A stretch of 64,000 bases of DNA from DATFVA01 sp963747755 (GCA_963747755.1 CAVVGK010000014.1:806001-870000); one strand, 5' to 3'; shown: positions 1 to 8,303, numbered from the stretch's first letter. Numbers and translations: made by a program. The notes: generated by a model from the sequence alone, not told the origin.

Positions 1-34
1 AGCAAACAATTTAACCATACAACAATTTAACCAT

Positions 35-982
35 TCATTTCTTACTTCTCAGCATCCTGCTGTAAAGAGATAAGCCCGGGTCCGTTAGAAACGTAAGCCA
101 CAACCTCACCCACGATCTATGATAAACAAGATTATTATAAAACTCCGGTGCAGCTGCTTTCAATTCAGGCAGTTTGTTCCAGGGGACGGATGGGAAATCG
201 TGGTGTTCATTATGATAACCGACATTCAGAGCGAGTATATTCAAAGGGCCGTAATAACTATAGGTTTCCTGCGGAGGAGCTACAAGGAAGTGTTCCTGAA
301 TCCATCTGGCCCCAAGCGGATGAAGTCCTATAGAGAAGAAAAATGAGAATACAAAGTACAGAAAGGCAGTCGGACCAAGAAAAACTAAAACCAATACATC
401 GAAACCGAATACAACCACCCAGTTAACGAACGTCCAGAAATTCATAAATTTAATTGCTTTAAGTCGGGGCGTTCTGAATGCCTGGAAAAAAGGAAACATA
501 AGCTCCCAGAATGACTTTCCCAAAAAAGAACTACCTATTAGTCTGGCCTCCCACTTACTGGCAAGGTCTGCGTCCATATAATAATCACCCTGGTGAGAAT
601 GATGTTTCAGGTGATAACTTCTAAAGGAAACAGAGCTCGGCAGCACATTAGGAATATCGGCAATGATACCGGCCATATAATTGAGGTTTCTGTTCTTAAA
701 AATCAGATTGTGAGCGGCTTCGTGAATAAGGACAAAACAAGCGTGGTTCGCGAAAGCCCCGACCGCAAAAGCCACAATAAGAGCTAACCACCAGGGCTGC
801 CCTCTCAGCAGAAAGGCAATTGCGATCTGCAGTCCTACGGCAAATAAAATTAAAATAAAGCTTACAGAATATCTTCCGATAAAATCTCTCACTTCCGGGT
901 GGGCCTTTAAAATGGCTTTGGTCCGCTCTTTATGAGGTTCAGGATTATTTGAATAATTAAAATCCAGATGTACGTTACTCAT
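35..982 (-). CDS. Membrane fatty acid desaturase, sphingolipid delta-4 desaturase (DES1)-like
   Basis: A 315-aa integral membrane di-iron desaturase. Three histidine boxes are visible: HEAAH (about residues 87-91), HLKHH (124-128) and HNEHH (257-261), with hydrophobic segments around 40-80 and 180-215. Two regions match dihydroceramide delta-4 desaturases rather than generic acyl-lipid desaturases: the N-terminal block around PHKERTKAILKAHPE, and the C-terminal block with ETYSYYGPLN, NVGYHNEHHDFPS and the terminal YSRM. The expected reaction is oxygen-dependent desaturation of a long-chain base or acyl chain in the membrane; the sphingolipid substrate is inferred from similarity only. The ATG at 982 gives the DES-type N-terminus. 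Neighbours do not indicate a pathway, and no sphingolipid synthesis gene such as serine palmitoyltransferase lies in the window. Confidence 0.85.
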   Translation of the reverse strand: MSNVHLDFNYSNNPEPHKERTKAILKAHPEVRDFIGRYSVSFILILFAVGLQIAIAFLLRGQPWWLALIVAFAVGAFANHACFVLIHEAAHNLIFKNRNLNYMAGIIADIPNVLPSSVSFRSYHLKHHSHQGDYYMDADLASKWEARLIGSSFLGKSFWELMFPFFQAFRTPRLKAIKFMNFWTFVNWVVVFGFDVLVLVFLGPTAFLYFVFSFFFSIGLHPLGARWIQEHFLVAPPQETYSYYGPLNILALNVGYHNEHHDFPSVPWNKLPELKAAAPEFYNNLVYHRSWVRLWLTFLTDPGLSLYSRMLRSKK

Positions 983-1107
983 TAAAAATTTACCTAAGTA
1001 TTATTTTGATATCTGATAATAATAATAAAGATTTCTCATTTAAATAGTACCTCGTTGCTCTGATCACAAAAAGATCTGCCGTTTAGATAACTCTGGAACT
1101 CTGTACC

Positions 1108-1830
1108 TCATTCTCTGACAAGTGTGATACTATCGGTTAAACTCCCATAGGTTGAATTTACAAAACCAAAAATCTTTCCGCGGATCCGGCTAACCGTAAT
1201 CATTTTCCCTGAGAAGTTAAACTCTTTATTCCCGGGCTCTCTCATTTTAAAACTGACATCGGGATAAGAAATAATTCCGCTGACAGTATCGGCTGCAATA
1301 TAATTAACCACGGCACCCCTGTAAAAATACCTGAGATGAAAATGTCCGCTTCCCAGGAAAGCATTGCTGAGAAAGCTGCTTAGCTGAAGCCTGATCTCCA
1401 TTCCTGAATCAAGATCGATATTTGAAAAGTTCCAATCACCATCGATCAGGGGTGAAATTTCAAAAAAGAAGGAGTTAATATCCGCTATTTCAGGATCGTT
1501 CATAGATTCAATTCTAAGCTGATATTTCTTTGAAGGAATTATTTCACCGGGTACTATAAGCGAATAACTTCCGGAGTCGGGGATATTACTTACCGAATAG
1601 ACCGACTCTCCTTCTCTGATCAACTCAATCCTAAGTCTTCCATCAAAGTTTTTTGACAACCAGCTGACAGATACAGTTTCATCACTTGTAAATACTTCAC
1701 CGCCGGCAGGGCTCAGCAAGGTGACTGATTGTTCGGGACCATATGTATACGATGAAGAGAGTTCTCTTTCACAGCTGATAACTGACATTGAGATCAGGAG
1801 CAGTATTATTAAGTTAATATATCTATTCAT
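1108..1830 (-). CDS. Lipoprotein with Ig-like (Kre9/KNH-type) domain
   Basis: A 240-aa predicted lipoprotein. Residues 1-20 form a signal peptide ending in a lipobox-like VISC, so Cys20 would be lipidated. Residues of about 35-125 fit the Ser/Thr-rich GPI-anchor-type (Kre9/KNH) beta-sandwich seen in many FCB surface proteins: LLSPAGGEVF, then VSVSW, then a YQLRIES strand. The C-terminal half (130-240) is beta-rich and unrecognised. It starts 3 bp after the stop of the upstream eight-helix membrane protein, so the two are probably co-transcribed. Function unknown; a cell-surface or periplasmic binding role is plausible. Confidence 0.6.
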   Translation of the reverse strand: MNRYINLIILLLISMSVISCERELSSSYTYGPEQSVTLLSPAGGEVFTSDETVSVSWLSKNFDGRLRIELIREGESVYSVSNIPDSGSYSLIVPGEIIPSKKYQLRIESMNDPEIADINSFFFEISPLIDGDWNFSNIDLDSGMEIRLQLSSFLSNAFLGSGHFHLRYFYRGAVVNYIAADTVSGIISYPDVSFKMREPGNKEFNFSGKMITVSRIRGKIFGFVNSTYGSLTDSITLVRE

Positions 1831-1833
1831 TCT

Positions 1834-2652
1834 TCAGGCTGTTTGTAATTTCATTCTTTTAAGGAATATAATTAAATAGATTATGCTTATTATTGCAAGC
1901 ACACTAAAAATACCCGCCAGGTTTAAATCTTCGGCAACATTTTTGGCCGCGAGCATGACTGACATCGCAATTAGTGCAAGAGACAATAATACGATAAAAA
2001 CCAGCAGCACCGGAGAAAGCATAACAGCTATTTTGCTTCTTTTTATCAGCAGTACGGATAATGTGATCAGGCCGGGCAGAATAAATGAAATGTCGAGAAC
2101 ATGCACCGGATTAACCAGCAAATCATAATTCTTTACACTGTCAGGAATTGAATCTTGAAATATAGCGGGCAGAATATCCGAAAACCAGAGGAAATAAAAC
2201 ATTGCGGCTATAAAGAGGAAAAAGGCAGAGGTTGATCTCACGGGAATATTTTTTTCAAACCAGTTTTCTACCTCAGACTGCAGCAGTTCATTAATAAACA
2301 GGATAAGAAGATAAAAAGAAGAACCGAGAGTAAAACAATAAAATAAAAAGAGGAAGTTGAAATGGATGCCGAAGCTGTAAATAAAAAATGAGTAAACAAT
2401 ATAGAACATAGTTCCGGTGGCTATAAATAGTGCTTTTCTACTGCCCCTGGTAGAAAAGAACATAGAAAGAAGAAGAAGAGGGACAACCACGAAGAGGTTG
2501 AATATATCCTGTCCCATTCCCTGCACTGCCAAAGAAACCGTTTCACGATGATATGTGCCCGGTATAAATCCTCCCGAAAAAGAAACAATTGTAAGGAAAA
2601 GACTTACAGTAAAAGTCAGATAAATGATTGCCTGTGTGTTTTTCAGCTTCAT
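1834..2652 (-). CDS. Conserved hypothetical membrane protein, about 8 TM helices
   Basis: A 272-aa protein with no family I recognise. Eight hydrophobic segments can be read: about 8-28, 50-65, 72-95, 97-122, 140-163, 185-203, 210-232 and 243-265. Short loops contain few conserved-looking polar residues, and no transporter motif or metal ligand cluster is obvious. Its stop lies 3 bp before the start of the lipoprotein at 1108-1830, suggesting a two-gene unit read on the minus strand. The ATG at 2652 begins MKLKNTQ, a short positively charged N-terminus suited to membrane insertion. Confidence 0.55.
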   Translation of the reverse strand: MKLKNTQAIIYLTFTVSLFLTIVSFSGGFIPGTYHRETVSLAVQGMGQDIFNLFVVVPLLLLSMFFSTRGSRKALFIATGTMFYIVYSFFIYSFGIHFNFLFLFYCFTLGSSFYLLILFINELLQSEVENWFEKNIPVRSTSAFFLFIAAMFYFLWFSDILPAIFQDSIPDSVKNYDLLVNPVHVLDISFILPGLITLSVLLIKRSKIAVMLSPVLLVFIVLLSLALIAMSVMLAAKNVAEDLNLAGIFSVLAIISIIYLIIFLKRMKLQTA

Positions 2653-2826
2653 TATTCTCCCCGAAATTATGATACTACGTACGTAAAATTAATAATCATG
2701 ACAAAAGAATAAAAGTCATCCTATTTGTTAAATAGATTTGCTCGCTGACCGGGGGAAGGTTATTTTTGTTCAAGAATAAAAATTCCGGTTCAAAACTGTG
2801 TCATTTAAATCAAAGGGTCAGGTACT

Positions 2827-3210
2827 ATGACGGAAGAGTACAAAAAAATTCTTATTGTTGACGACGATTCAACGAGCAGGGATATTATGAAACAGCAGCT
2901 GAAAAACTATTACCAGCTCGATTTTGCTGTTGACGGAAATGGAGCTATGGAATGCTTCAGAAACAATGATTATTCACTCATACTAATGGATATAAACCTG
3001 GGAATGGGAAAAAACGGTATAGAGGTAATGAAAGAAATCAGGGAAACTCCGAAAGGAAATGATACCCCGGTTATTGCAATAACAGCATATGCCAATTTTG
3101 GAGACAAGGAATCATTTCTAGGAGCAGGGTTTGATAATTATATATCTAAACCGTGGACAGCAGACAGTCTCCTCCGCTGTATATTCGATACATTGAATAT
3201 GTATGATTGA
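2827..3210 (+). CDS. Single-domain response regulator (receiver domain)
   Basis: A 127-aa stand-alone CheY-like receiver. Acidic pocket D12-D13, phosphoacceptor D55 (LMDINLG), switch Thr86 (ITAYAN) and Lys108 (SKPW) are all in place, so it should be phosphorylatable. It has no output domain and ends soon after the receiver, so it must act by protein interaction or in a phosphorelay. No partner kinase is adjacent; the nearest kinase is at 47434-49224. The gene is flanked by minus-strand genes and its stop is 3 bp from the stop of the convergent desaturase. An AGGG Shine-Dalgarno-like stretch precedes the ATG. Confidence 0.9.
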   Translation: MTEEYKKILIVDDDSTSRDIMKQQLKNYYQLDFAVDGNGAMECFRNNDYSLILMDINLGMGKNGIEVMKEIRETPKGNDTPVIAITAYANFGDKESFLGAGFDNYISKPWTADSLLRCIFDTLNMYD

Positions 3211-3213
3211 TTG

Positions 3214-4125
3214 TCAGGAGTTTTGCTGCAGCAATTTGGTATCAGAAATTTTCCTTGTTTCTTTACTTTTCCTTTCAAGCCGCATAGAGATCGTTCTGTA
3301 TTTCGGGACGAACAAAGACAGGATGTAACTCCTGAAAATATACCACCAGAAACTTCTCTCGAGCAGAATGGGGTTAATTTTTGATTCAATTTCTTTGTGT
3401 GCTTCAGGAACTGCACTCCAGTGGAGACCTGCCTTGTGATGATGAATAGTATGGTATCCGTTATTAAAAAGGAGCACATTAAGAAACCCTGTAAAGTTCC
3501 TTGAATGATTCCATTCAGACTCCTCATCTGCATGCACGTGCTGAACGTAATTAAATATAAGAACGCTGAACAAAGATACCTGCTGGGGTATTATAACAAA
3601 AAGTAATGCCTTCTCCCAGTCCACAATAAAAGCAACTGCGATCCATAGAACCAGGACTGCATACTGAGAAATAGATTTCCAGAACTTCTCCCTGTTTTTC
3701 GTCTTCAGATCTTTTAGATATTCTTTTATTGCCCTCTGCTGGTAATAACCGCTAATTGTAGGATATGAAACTAGCGTAAGGAAGTTATTCCTTTCGCTTA
3801 TCCTGTATGTGATTGAATCATCGCCCTCACGGTTATTGAAACGATGATGGTTCTTATTATGAGTAGGTATCCATGCGAAAATAGGAAAACCATAGAACAC
3901 GGTCAGCCACCAATCAGTTAATAAATTCATTTTTTTTGAATTCCACATCGGAAGGTGGTTATGATTGTGAGTCATAACGGACACGCTGACTGCCATAAAG
4001 AGATACCAAGTGTAGAAGAATGGATTAAGTCCTATCCACAACCACTGAGCTAAAAGCATCGTTGTCGTAATAACTATATATACAAGGCTTTTGATATCTT
4101 CATTGTTTTTTAGATTAAAATTCAT
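3214..4125 (-). CDS. Membrane fatty acid desaturase family protein
   Basis: A 303-aa integral membrane di-iron protein of the fatty acid desaturase superfamily. Histidine boxes are HNHNH (53-57), HNKNHH (89-94) and HTIHHH (225-230), preceded by a hydrophobic pair of helices at about 12-52 and followed by another pair around 150-190. It belongs to a different subgroup from the DES1-like desaturase at 35-982: it lacks the DES N-terminal block and has a longer charged C-terminal tail. Substrate unknown; acyl-lipid desaturation or hydroxylation of a membrane lipid is the family expectation. It converges with the receiver gene. The 5' region on the minus strand carries a TAnnTTTG-type box at 4194-4201 and, further up, the candidate RNA at 4408-4563. 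Confidence 0.8.
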   Translation of the reverse strand: MNFNLKNNEDIKSLVYIVITTTMLLAQWLWIGLNPFFYTWYLFMAVSVSVMTHNHNHLPMWNSKKMNLLTDWWLTVFYGFPIFAWIPTHNKNHHRFNNREGDDSITYRISERNNFLTLVSYPTISGYYQQRAIKEYLKDLKTKNREKFWKSISQYAVLVLWIAVAFIVDWEKALLFVIIPQQVSLFSVLIFNYVQHVHADEESEWNHSRNFTGFLNVLLFNNGYHTIHHHKAGLHWSAVPEAHKEIESKINPILLERSFWWYIFRSYILSLFVPKYRTISMRLERKSKETRKISDTKLLQQNS

Positions 4126-4193
4126 TTTTACCTGTGATTAAAGTCTTACTTATCTGTGATTAATGATCTAAAAGAATTTAGGTCAATTTTACT

Positions 4194-4201
4194 CAAATGT
4201 A
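4194..4201 (-). promoter_or_regulatory. Possible Bacteroidota-type -7 box (TACATTTG) for the desaturase
   Basis: On the minus strand the sequence TACATTTG matches the TAnnTTTG -7 consensus of Bacteroidota primary sigma factors. It would start a transcript about 60 nt before the ATG at 4125. The nearest upstream TTTG is 24 nt away rather than the usual 19-21, so the match is partial. Inference only. Confidence 0.3.
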
Positions 4202-4250
4202 AACCCCAATTAATATTACACCTCTCAAATGTTGGTTGAAACACGAAGGT

Positions 4251-4271
4251 GCCGTCAGGTTTTAACCGACG
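4251..4271. other. Short inverted repeat
   Basis: Arms CCGTC and GACGG enclose an inner GGTT/AACC pair with one bulged A, giving a compact hairpin in either strand. No U-tract follows on either strand, so it is not a typical intrinsic terminator. It lies between the candidate RNA terminator and the desaturase start on the minus strand. Confidence 0.35.
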
Positions 4272-4407
4272 GGGCAATTAATGAAACATAAAACTCCGGG
4301 CTTAAGCCACAATATAGCGCTTATCGCCTTCATGCATGGGGCGCCTGACACCTATGCAGTTACATACGTGATATAAAACAAAAATTTAATCGGATGATCT
4401 GTAAGAA

Positions 4408-4563
4408 ATAAAAAACCCGGTAACGGGGGTGTCACCGGGTCAGACTCTTTTAACCATCACGAGGCAGGGGTAAACCTCTGTGAACGAGTCAAAATTTTTT
4501 CAATAATAAAATGACTGTTTTCTCTTTAATATCATAAGCAAGGGTTAAACTTATGAACGAGAC
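4408..4563 (-). ncRNA. Candidate ~155-nt structured RNA: two covarying pseudoknot-like repeats plus terminator
   Basis: Reading the minus strand from about 4563, two related domains follow each other: 4564-4521 and 4489-4443. Each has an outer helix (UCUC/GAGA in the first, GACUC/GAGUC in the second), then a conserved G-U and an inner hairpin. The inner stems differ in sequence but stay paired: UCAUAAG/CUUAUGA versus UCAC-A-GAGG/CCUC-GUGA. The loops are alike (UUUAACCCUUG and UUUACCCCUG), and the 3' joining strand UUAAA could pair with the loop UUUAA as a pseudoknot. A strong hairpin with a U-run follows at 4440-4410. Upstream sits an exact TTG-N20-TATATTTG promoter. No open reading frame fills it. 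It could be a free-standing sRNA or a tandem-aptamer leader; I do not recognise the class. Confidence 0.45.
4410..4440 (-). terminator. Rho-independent terminator of the candidate RNA
   Basis: Arms ACCCGGT (4415-4421) and ACCGGGT (4434-4440), extended by a further partly paired GAC/AAC step, form a GC-rich hairpin. On the minus strand it is followed by six U (4415-4410) and then AUUU, the classical intrinsic terminator layout. It closes the candidate RNA before the desaturase gene. Confidence 0.65.
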
Positions 4564-4567
4564 AATA

Positions 4568-4598
4568 CAAATATAAAATGAAGATTAATTATCTGCAA
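4568..4598 (-). promoter_or_regulatory. Bacteroidota-type promoter (TTG-N20-TATATTTG)
   Basis: On the minus strand a TTG (4598-4596) is followed after 20 nt by TATATTTG (4575-4568). This fits the -33 TTTG/TTG and -7 TAnnTTTG promoter of Bacteroidota. Transcription would begin about 4-7 nt further on, at the first base-paired segment of the candidate RNA. Confidence 0.4.
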
Positions 4599-4659
4599 CC
4601 CAAGGGTATTTACGCAAGTTCTTAATATATTCTATGAACTAAGGAATCTTTACTTGATT

Positions 4660-4695
4660 AGGCCGGTTACAACTTCTGTTGCACCGGCCTTTTGA
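4660..4695. terminator. Hairpin, likely terminator after the M28 peptidase gene
   Basis: Arms AGGCCGGT (4660-4667) and ACCGGCCT (4683-4690) form a perfect 8-bp GC-rich stem with a 15-nt loop. The U-run is better on the plus strand (TTTTGAG) than on the minus strand, but it lies 37 bp past the stop of the minus-strand peptidase gene at 4728 and probably ends that transcript. Confidence 0.5.
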
Positions 4696-4727
4696 GTAAT
4701 TTTTGTCTATTAGCAGTATTAAGCTTG

Positions 4728-6410
4728 TTATTTCGTCTCTTTTCTCGGAAACCGGTTTTCCATAATGGCCGCTTTATACGCGAAGAATGCCATCATAGCT
4801 GCTGCCTGTTCAAGATCATCCTTTTGCAGACGGTCATATACATCCATGTTAGAGTGATGTGTGCGGCTGTCGTAATCCAGCGGGTCCTGGATAAACTGGA
4901 ATCCCGGCAAACCTGCATTGTCGAATGAAAGATGATCAGTTCCGCCTGTATTGGAAATGCTTATCGTTTGTGCCTCGGGATCATTAAACTCATGCAGCCA
5001 ATCCTGAAAGATGGATCGCGCAGATTCGTTACCCTGCAGATAAATTCCTCTGAATCTGCCTGCACCGTTATCATCATTGAAATAGACAGAAAAATTTTCA
5101 GACTCTGCTTTCGTCTCAGGACTAATAGTAGTAGGATCTGCTGTTGCTTCGCTGTTATAGTTTACAGACTTTTCCCCAAAGTGCTGATCAACATAAGCTC
5201 TCGAACCGAGCAGACCTTCTTCCTCGCCGGCCCATAATCCTATCCTTATTGTCCTATCCGGGGTCAGATTAAGTTTCTTCAGGATCCTCAATGCCTCCAT
5301 GCAGACAGCGCTTCCGCAGGCATTATCAGTTGCGCCGGTACCTCCATGCCATGAATCGAAATGTCCCCCGATTATAACAACTTCAGCTTTTTTATCGATA
5401 CCGGGAATTTCCCCGATAATATTGAACGCAGAATCCGGTTCAGTAATTTCCGTTTTTAATTCCATCTGTATAGTCAGCTTTTCCCCTTTTTCGATCATTC
5501 TTACCATACGGTTATAATTTTCTGCTGAAACCACAATTTGAGGAATTACATACGGCGCTTCCGGATCATAAACCGATAACCTTTCACTGCGGTTTCCATT
5601 TTTCCGGGGTACTGCCGCTTCATCGACAAAAACAGTTCCATCATCTCCTCTGGAGATTGTAAGGACTGCTTCAGCACCTTCGTCCATACAAAATTGCAGT
5701 TTCGCCGGTCCCAGGGTTCTTTCTATTATAAAATTTGCTACAGTCGCTGAGTCAATCCCCGGCCGCCATTGTTTAAAGAGTGTGAATACCGAATCGAAAT
5801 TTTCCATTACCATCCTGGGGAATCTGAATCTTCTCTGACCTGCCTGCTGATATGCGTTAGCCAACTGAAGCAGCGTTGAATCATTTAATCTTTCTGCATC
5901 AGGTGTAAAATGCGGATGCAGACCCAGTGAAGGACTTATCAGTACAAACTTACCCTTCAGTTTTCCTTTATAATCATCAAATTCTTTTTCAGAACTGACA
6001 TTCAGCCAGACAACATCACCGGTGACAGTGGAATTTAGGGAAGGTGACCATGCAGCCGGGTAAGCATTCAACGGGATAGCATGAGGTTTAATAACCTCGG
6101 CGTAGAAACTCTTTAATGTCCAGCCCTTTCCTGCCGGTCCCCACTTTTCAAAATGAACGTTTTCCAATCCCCATTCCTTCATTTTAGATGAGGCCCAATC
6201 TGCGGCCTGTTTATACTCATTCGAAAAAGTCAATCTTGGGCCATAGACATCTGTAAGATAGCCGGCAATTTCCATGACTTGAGAATTTTCCATTTCCTCA
6301 TTCTTAATTAACTGTGCAACCGAGTCAGTAGCAGCGTTACTTTTCTGAGCAAATGAATTAAATGAGAATATTATCGAAGTGACACACAGAAGCGCAGTAA
6401 TTTTTTTCAT
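4728..6410 (-). CDS. Secreted M28 family Zn-peptidase with PA-like domain
   Basis: About 560 aa. The start is placed at the ATG at 6410, which opens a clean signal peptide (MKKITALLCVTSIIFSFNSFAQ) and has a GGGAGAGG Shine-Dalgarno stretch upstream. A TTG 57 bp earlier would only add a charged tail before it. The co-catalytic zinc site is recognisable: GGHFDSWHGG, TGATDNACGS, WAGEEEGLLGS with the catalytic Glu pair, and a C-terminal HHSNMD. The region between the signal peptide and the catalytic domain fits the protease-associated insert common in secreted M28 enzymes. Expected role: aminopeptidase or carboxypeptidase action on peptides in the periplasm or outside. A monocistronic gene ending at a hairpin. 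Confidence 0.88.
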   Translation of the reverse strand: MKKITALLCVTSIIFSFNSFAQKSNAATDSVAQLIKNEEMENSQVMEIAGYLTDVYGPRLTFSNEYKQAADWASSKMKEWGLENVHFEKWGPAGKGWTLKSFYAEVIKPHAIPLNAYPAAWSPSLNSTVTGDVVWLNVSSEKEFDDYKGKLKGKFVLISPSLGLHPHFTPDAERLNDSTLLQLANAYQQAGQRRFRFPRMVMENFDSVFTLFKQWRPGIDSATVANFIIERTLGPAKLQFCMDEGAEAVLTISRGDDGTVFVDEAAVPRKNGNRSERLSVYDPEAPYVIPQIVVSAENYNRMVRMIEKGEKLTIQMELKTEITEPDSAFNIIGEIPGIDKKAEVVIIGGHFDSWHGGTGATDNACGSAVCMEALRILKKLNLTPDRTIRIGLWAGEEEGLLGSRAYVDQHFGEKSVNYNSEATADPTTISPETKAESENFSVYFNDDNGAGRFRGIYLQGNESARSIFQDWLHEFNDPEAQTISISNTGGTDHLSFDNAGLPGFQFIQDPLDYDSRTHHSNMDVYDRLQKDDLEQAAAMMAFFAYKAAIMENRFPRKETK

Positions 6411-6546
6411 GCCCGAAGCCTCTCCCGATAAAGTGACAAAAAATAGATTGCCTCTCCCCTTTTTCAAATATTAAATTACGCTACACAGAGTTAATTTGCA
6501 AAAAATTTATGCGGTTCCGATAGCATCGTGTTCTTTTATTCAAGAA

Positions 6547-7179
6547 TTAGAATAGTAAATTAAATACAGTCTGCTGAATACCCCAGGCAATGATGATTAT
6601 TAAATAGGGTCTGAAATTATGATGATGTTTTCTGTCAAGAAATATTAAACTTATTAAAACTAAATATATAAATCCATATAGAGAGTTCTGAGTAACATTG
6701 TGCGATAGACCAATTATATTAGGGCCTATTCTTGCAATAATCGGACTTAAAAAAACGATGGCAGTCCCGATCATATATCTCATATGTTTAGGTGTGTTTC
6801 TTCTGTTATAAACTGCTAATGAATAAAAGAGAGTTAGTAATATACAATCAGCGATTGGGAAAAAAGAAATAACCGGGTGGTCAGAAACCAGTATTCTTAT
6901 AATTAATGGAACGAAAGATAAAATTAGCAAAGGAAAAATAAGGTAAGAAATCTTTCCAATCGATTTATGAATTTTATATTTTTTGTTACGAGCCAAAAAT
7001 GGCTGAGTTATAAGAATTAGAACCCAAACGGAAGCTATCGCTGCGTGGAGATGATGAAACAAGGTAATTTTCACACTAAAATCAGGAAATTGGCTGAAAT
7101 AAGTTTTGTAGAACCCTAAGATCACCAAAGGAATAAGGAGGAGTGCAAAATATCCGGCGTTCTTATAAGCTTTTTCCAT
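6547..7179 (-). CDS. Hypothetical membrane protein, six TM helices
   Basis: A 210-aa protein with about six hydrophobic helices (10-27, 45-62, 78-97, 105-120, 135-155, 165-180) and a seventh short stretch near 190-207. Histidines at the start of TM2 (HHLHAAIASVW) and in loops (KIHKSIGKISY, KHMRY) resemble the arrangement in small b-type haem or DUF2306-like membrane proteins, but this is only suggestive. It lies 121 bp downstream of the AraC-type regulator and in the same direction, so it may be controlled by that regulator. Confidence 0.5.
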   Translation of the reverse strand: MEKAYKNAGYFALLLIPLVILGFYKTYFSQFPDFSVKITLFHHLHAAIASVWVLILITQPFLARNKKYKIHKSIGKISYLIFPLLILSFVPLIIRILVSDHPVISFFPIADCILLTLFYSLAVYNRRNTPKHMRYMIGTAIVFLSPIIARIGPNIIGLSHNVTQNSLYGFIYLVLISLIFLDRKHHHNFRPYLIIIIAWGIQQTVFNLLF

Positions 7180-7300
7180 TTTTATATCAGGTTTAGTTCT
7201 GTCTTTGTTCCATAAAAATAGTCTTTTTAATTTGACTATTCTTTTCTCAAAAGCTCAGTTTTTTTACCTTAAGGATAAGGTTGTCTTTATTGATAAATAA

Positions 7301-8176
7301 TCAAGCGATGGTTGTCTGTTTTTTCCTAAACCGAAGGGGGGATAAACCAAATTTTTCTTTGAAAATCCTGCTAAAGTGGGATATATTTTCGAAACCGGAA
7401 CTAAATGCAATTTCAGTAATACTTTGTTTTGAAGTTTTTAACAACATCTCTGCATGTTTAAGTCGTTTGTTGGTTAACCATTTACCGGGTGTAGTATGGT
7501 AATACTCAAAAAAATCCCTTTTAAATGCAGCCAGACTGCGACTTGAAATTCGGGCATAATCTTTAAGGGTTAAATTATAGGTATAATTTTTTTCCATTAT
7601 CTGCCAAATTGGGGTTCTGATATCGTCGTTCAGGTGAAGAATGTAAGCAAGCAATTGTTTATTTGAAGAGTTGGATAAAATATTTAAAAGAAGCTCCTTA
7701 AATTTTAATTCAAGTAATTTTTCTGAAGGGGGGGTTTTCTGTGTGAAATAAGGAATCATACTATAGAAAGAAGTTCTTGTTACTTCATTCAGATATATCT
7801 TAATAAACCTTTCATTTGTTAATTCCGGTAATTTTTCAATCGGCAGATTATCCATGAATTCATTTGCAAATTGTATCAAAAATTCATCTGGGATATGAAA
7901 AACAAGTGCTTCCCAACTCTGTGCATTAGTTAATTCCTGAACGTAGGCAGTTTTAGGCTGAAAATATGATGTTCGGGTTGTTATTTTCCATGATTTTCCC
8001 CCCTGATGCAAAATTCTTTCGCCTTTCAACGAAAATGCGATGAGATTATAATGATTATATAGCTGTATTAATCTATCTACCTGCGGACACCTGTAATACA
8101 CAAAAAGTAAATCTCTCAGAGAAAGCTGTTTGAAAGTATCCGGATGGGCTATCTGGTCATCGTAAGTATTAATCAT
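7301..8176 (-). CDS. AraC family transcriptional regulator
   Basis: A 291-aa protein. The C-terminal ~100 residues are a typical AraC/XylS double helix-turn-helix: LKDYARISSRSLAAFKRDF for the first motif, then YHTTPGKWLTNKRLKHAEMLL and ITEIAFSSGFENISHFSRIF for the second. The N-terminal ~180 residues resemble the AraC-type effector domain (beta-rich start, helical linker) without a recognisable ligand signature. It probably binds DNA near itself or near the membrane-protein gene downstream. Upstream lies only the decayed insertion sequence. ATG at 8176. Confidence 0.85.
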   Translation of the reverse strand: MINTYDDQIAHPDTFKQLSLRDLLFVYYRCPQVDRLIQLYNHYNLIAFSLKGERILHQGGKSWKITTRTSYFQPKTAYVQELTNAQSWEALVFHIPDEFLIQFANEFMDNLPIEKLPELTNERFIKIYLNEVTRTSFYSMIPYFTQKTPPSEKLLELKFKELLLNILSNSSNKQLLAYILHLNDDIRTPIWQIMEKNYTYNLTLKDYARISSRSLAAFKRDFFEYYHTTPGKWLTNKRLKHAEMLLKTSKQSITEIAFSSGFENISHFSRIFKEKFGLSPLRFRKKQTTIA

Positions 8177-8303
8177 TGTTGGGTTATTTTTAAAAAAATT
8201 TAAGTAAATAAATTAAGGAAAACAAGTATTTGATTTTTAACGCACGATATCGGATTATCTCACAATTAATCTAACCCTGGACTATCGAAAAGATAGTCAT
8301 TGC

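Noticed and set aside
3138..3533. Minus-strand frame across the receiver/desaturase junction
   Set aside because: It overlaps two well-supported genes in other frames and shows no family pattern.
6411..6467. TTG at 6467 as the start of the M28 peptidase
   Set aside because: It adds 19 residues before a perfect signal peptide; the ATG at 6410 has a Shine-Dalgarno site and gives the expected exported protein.
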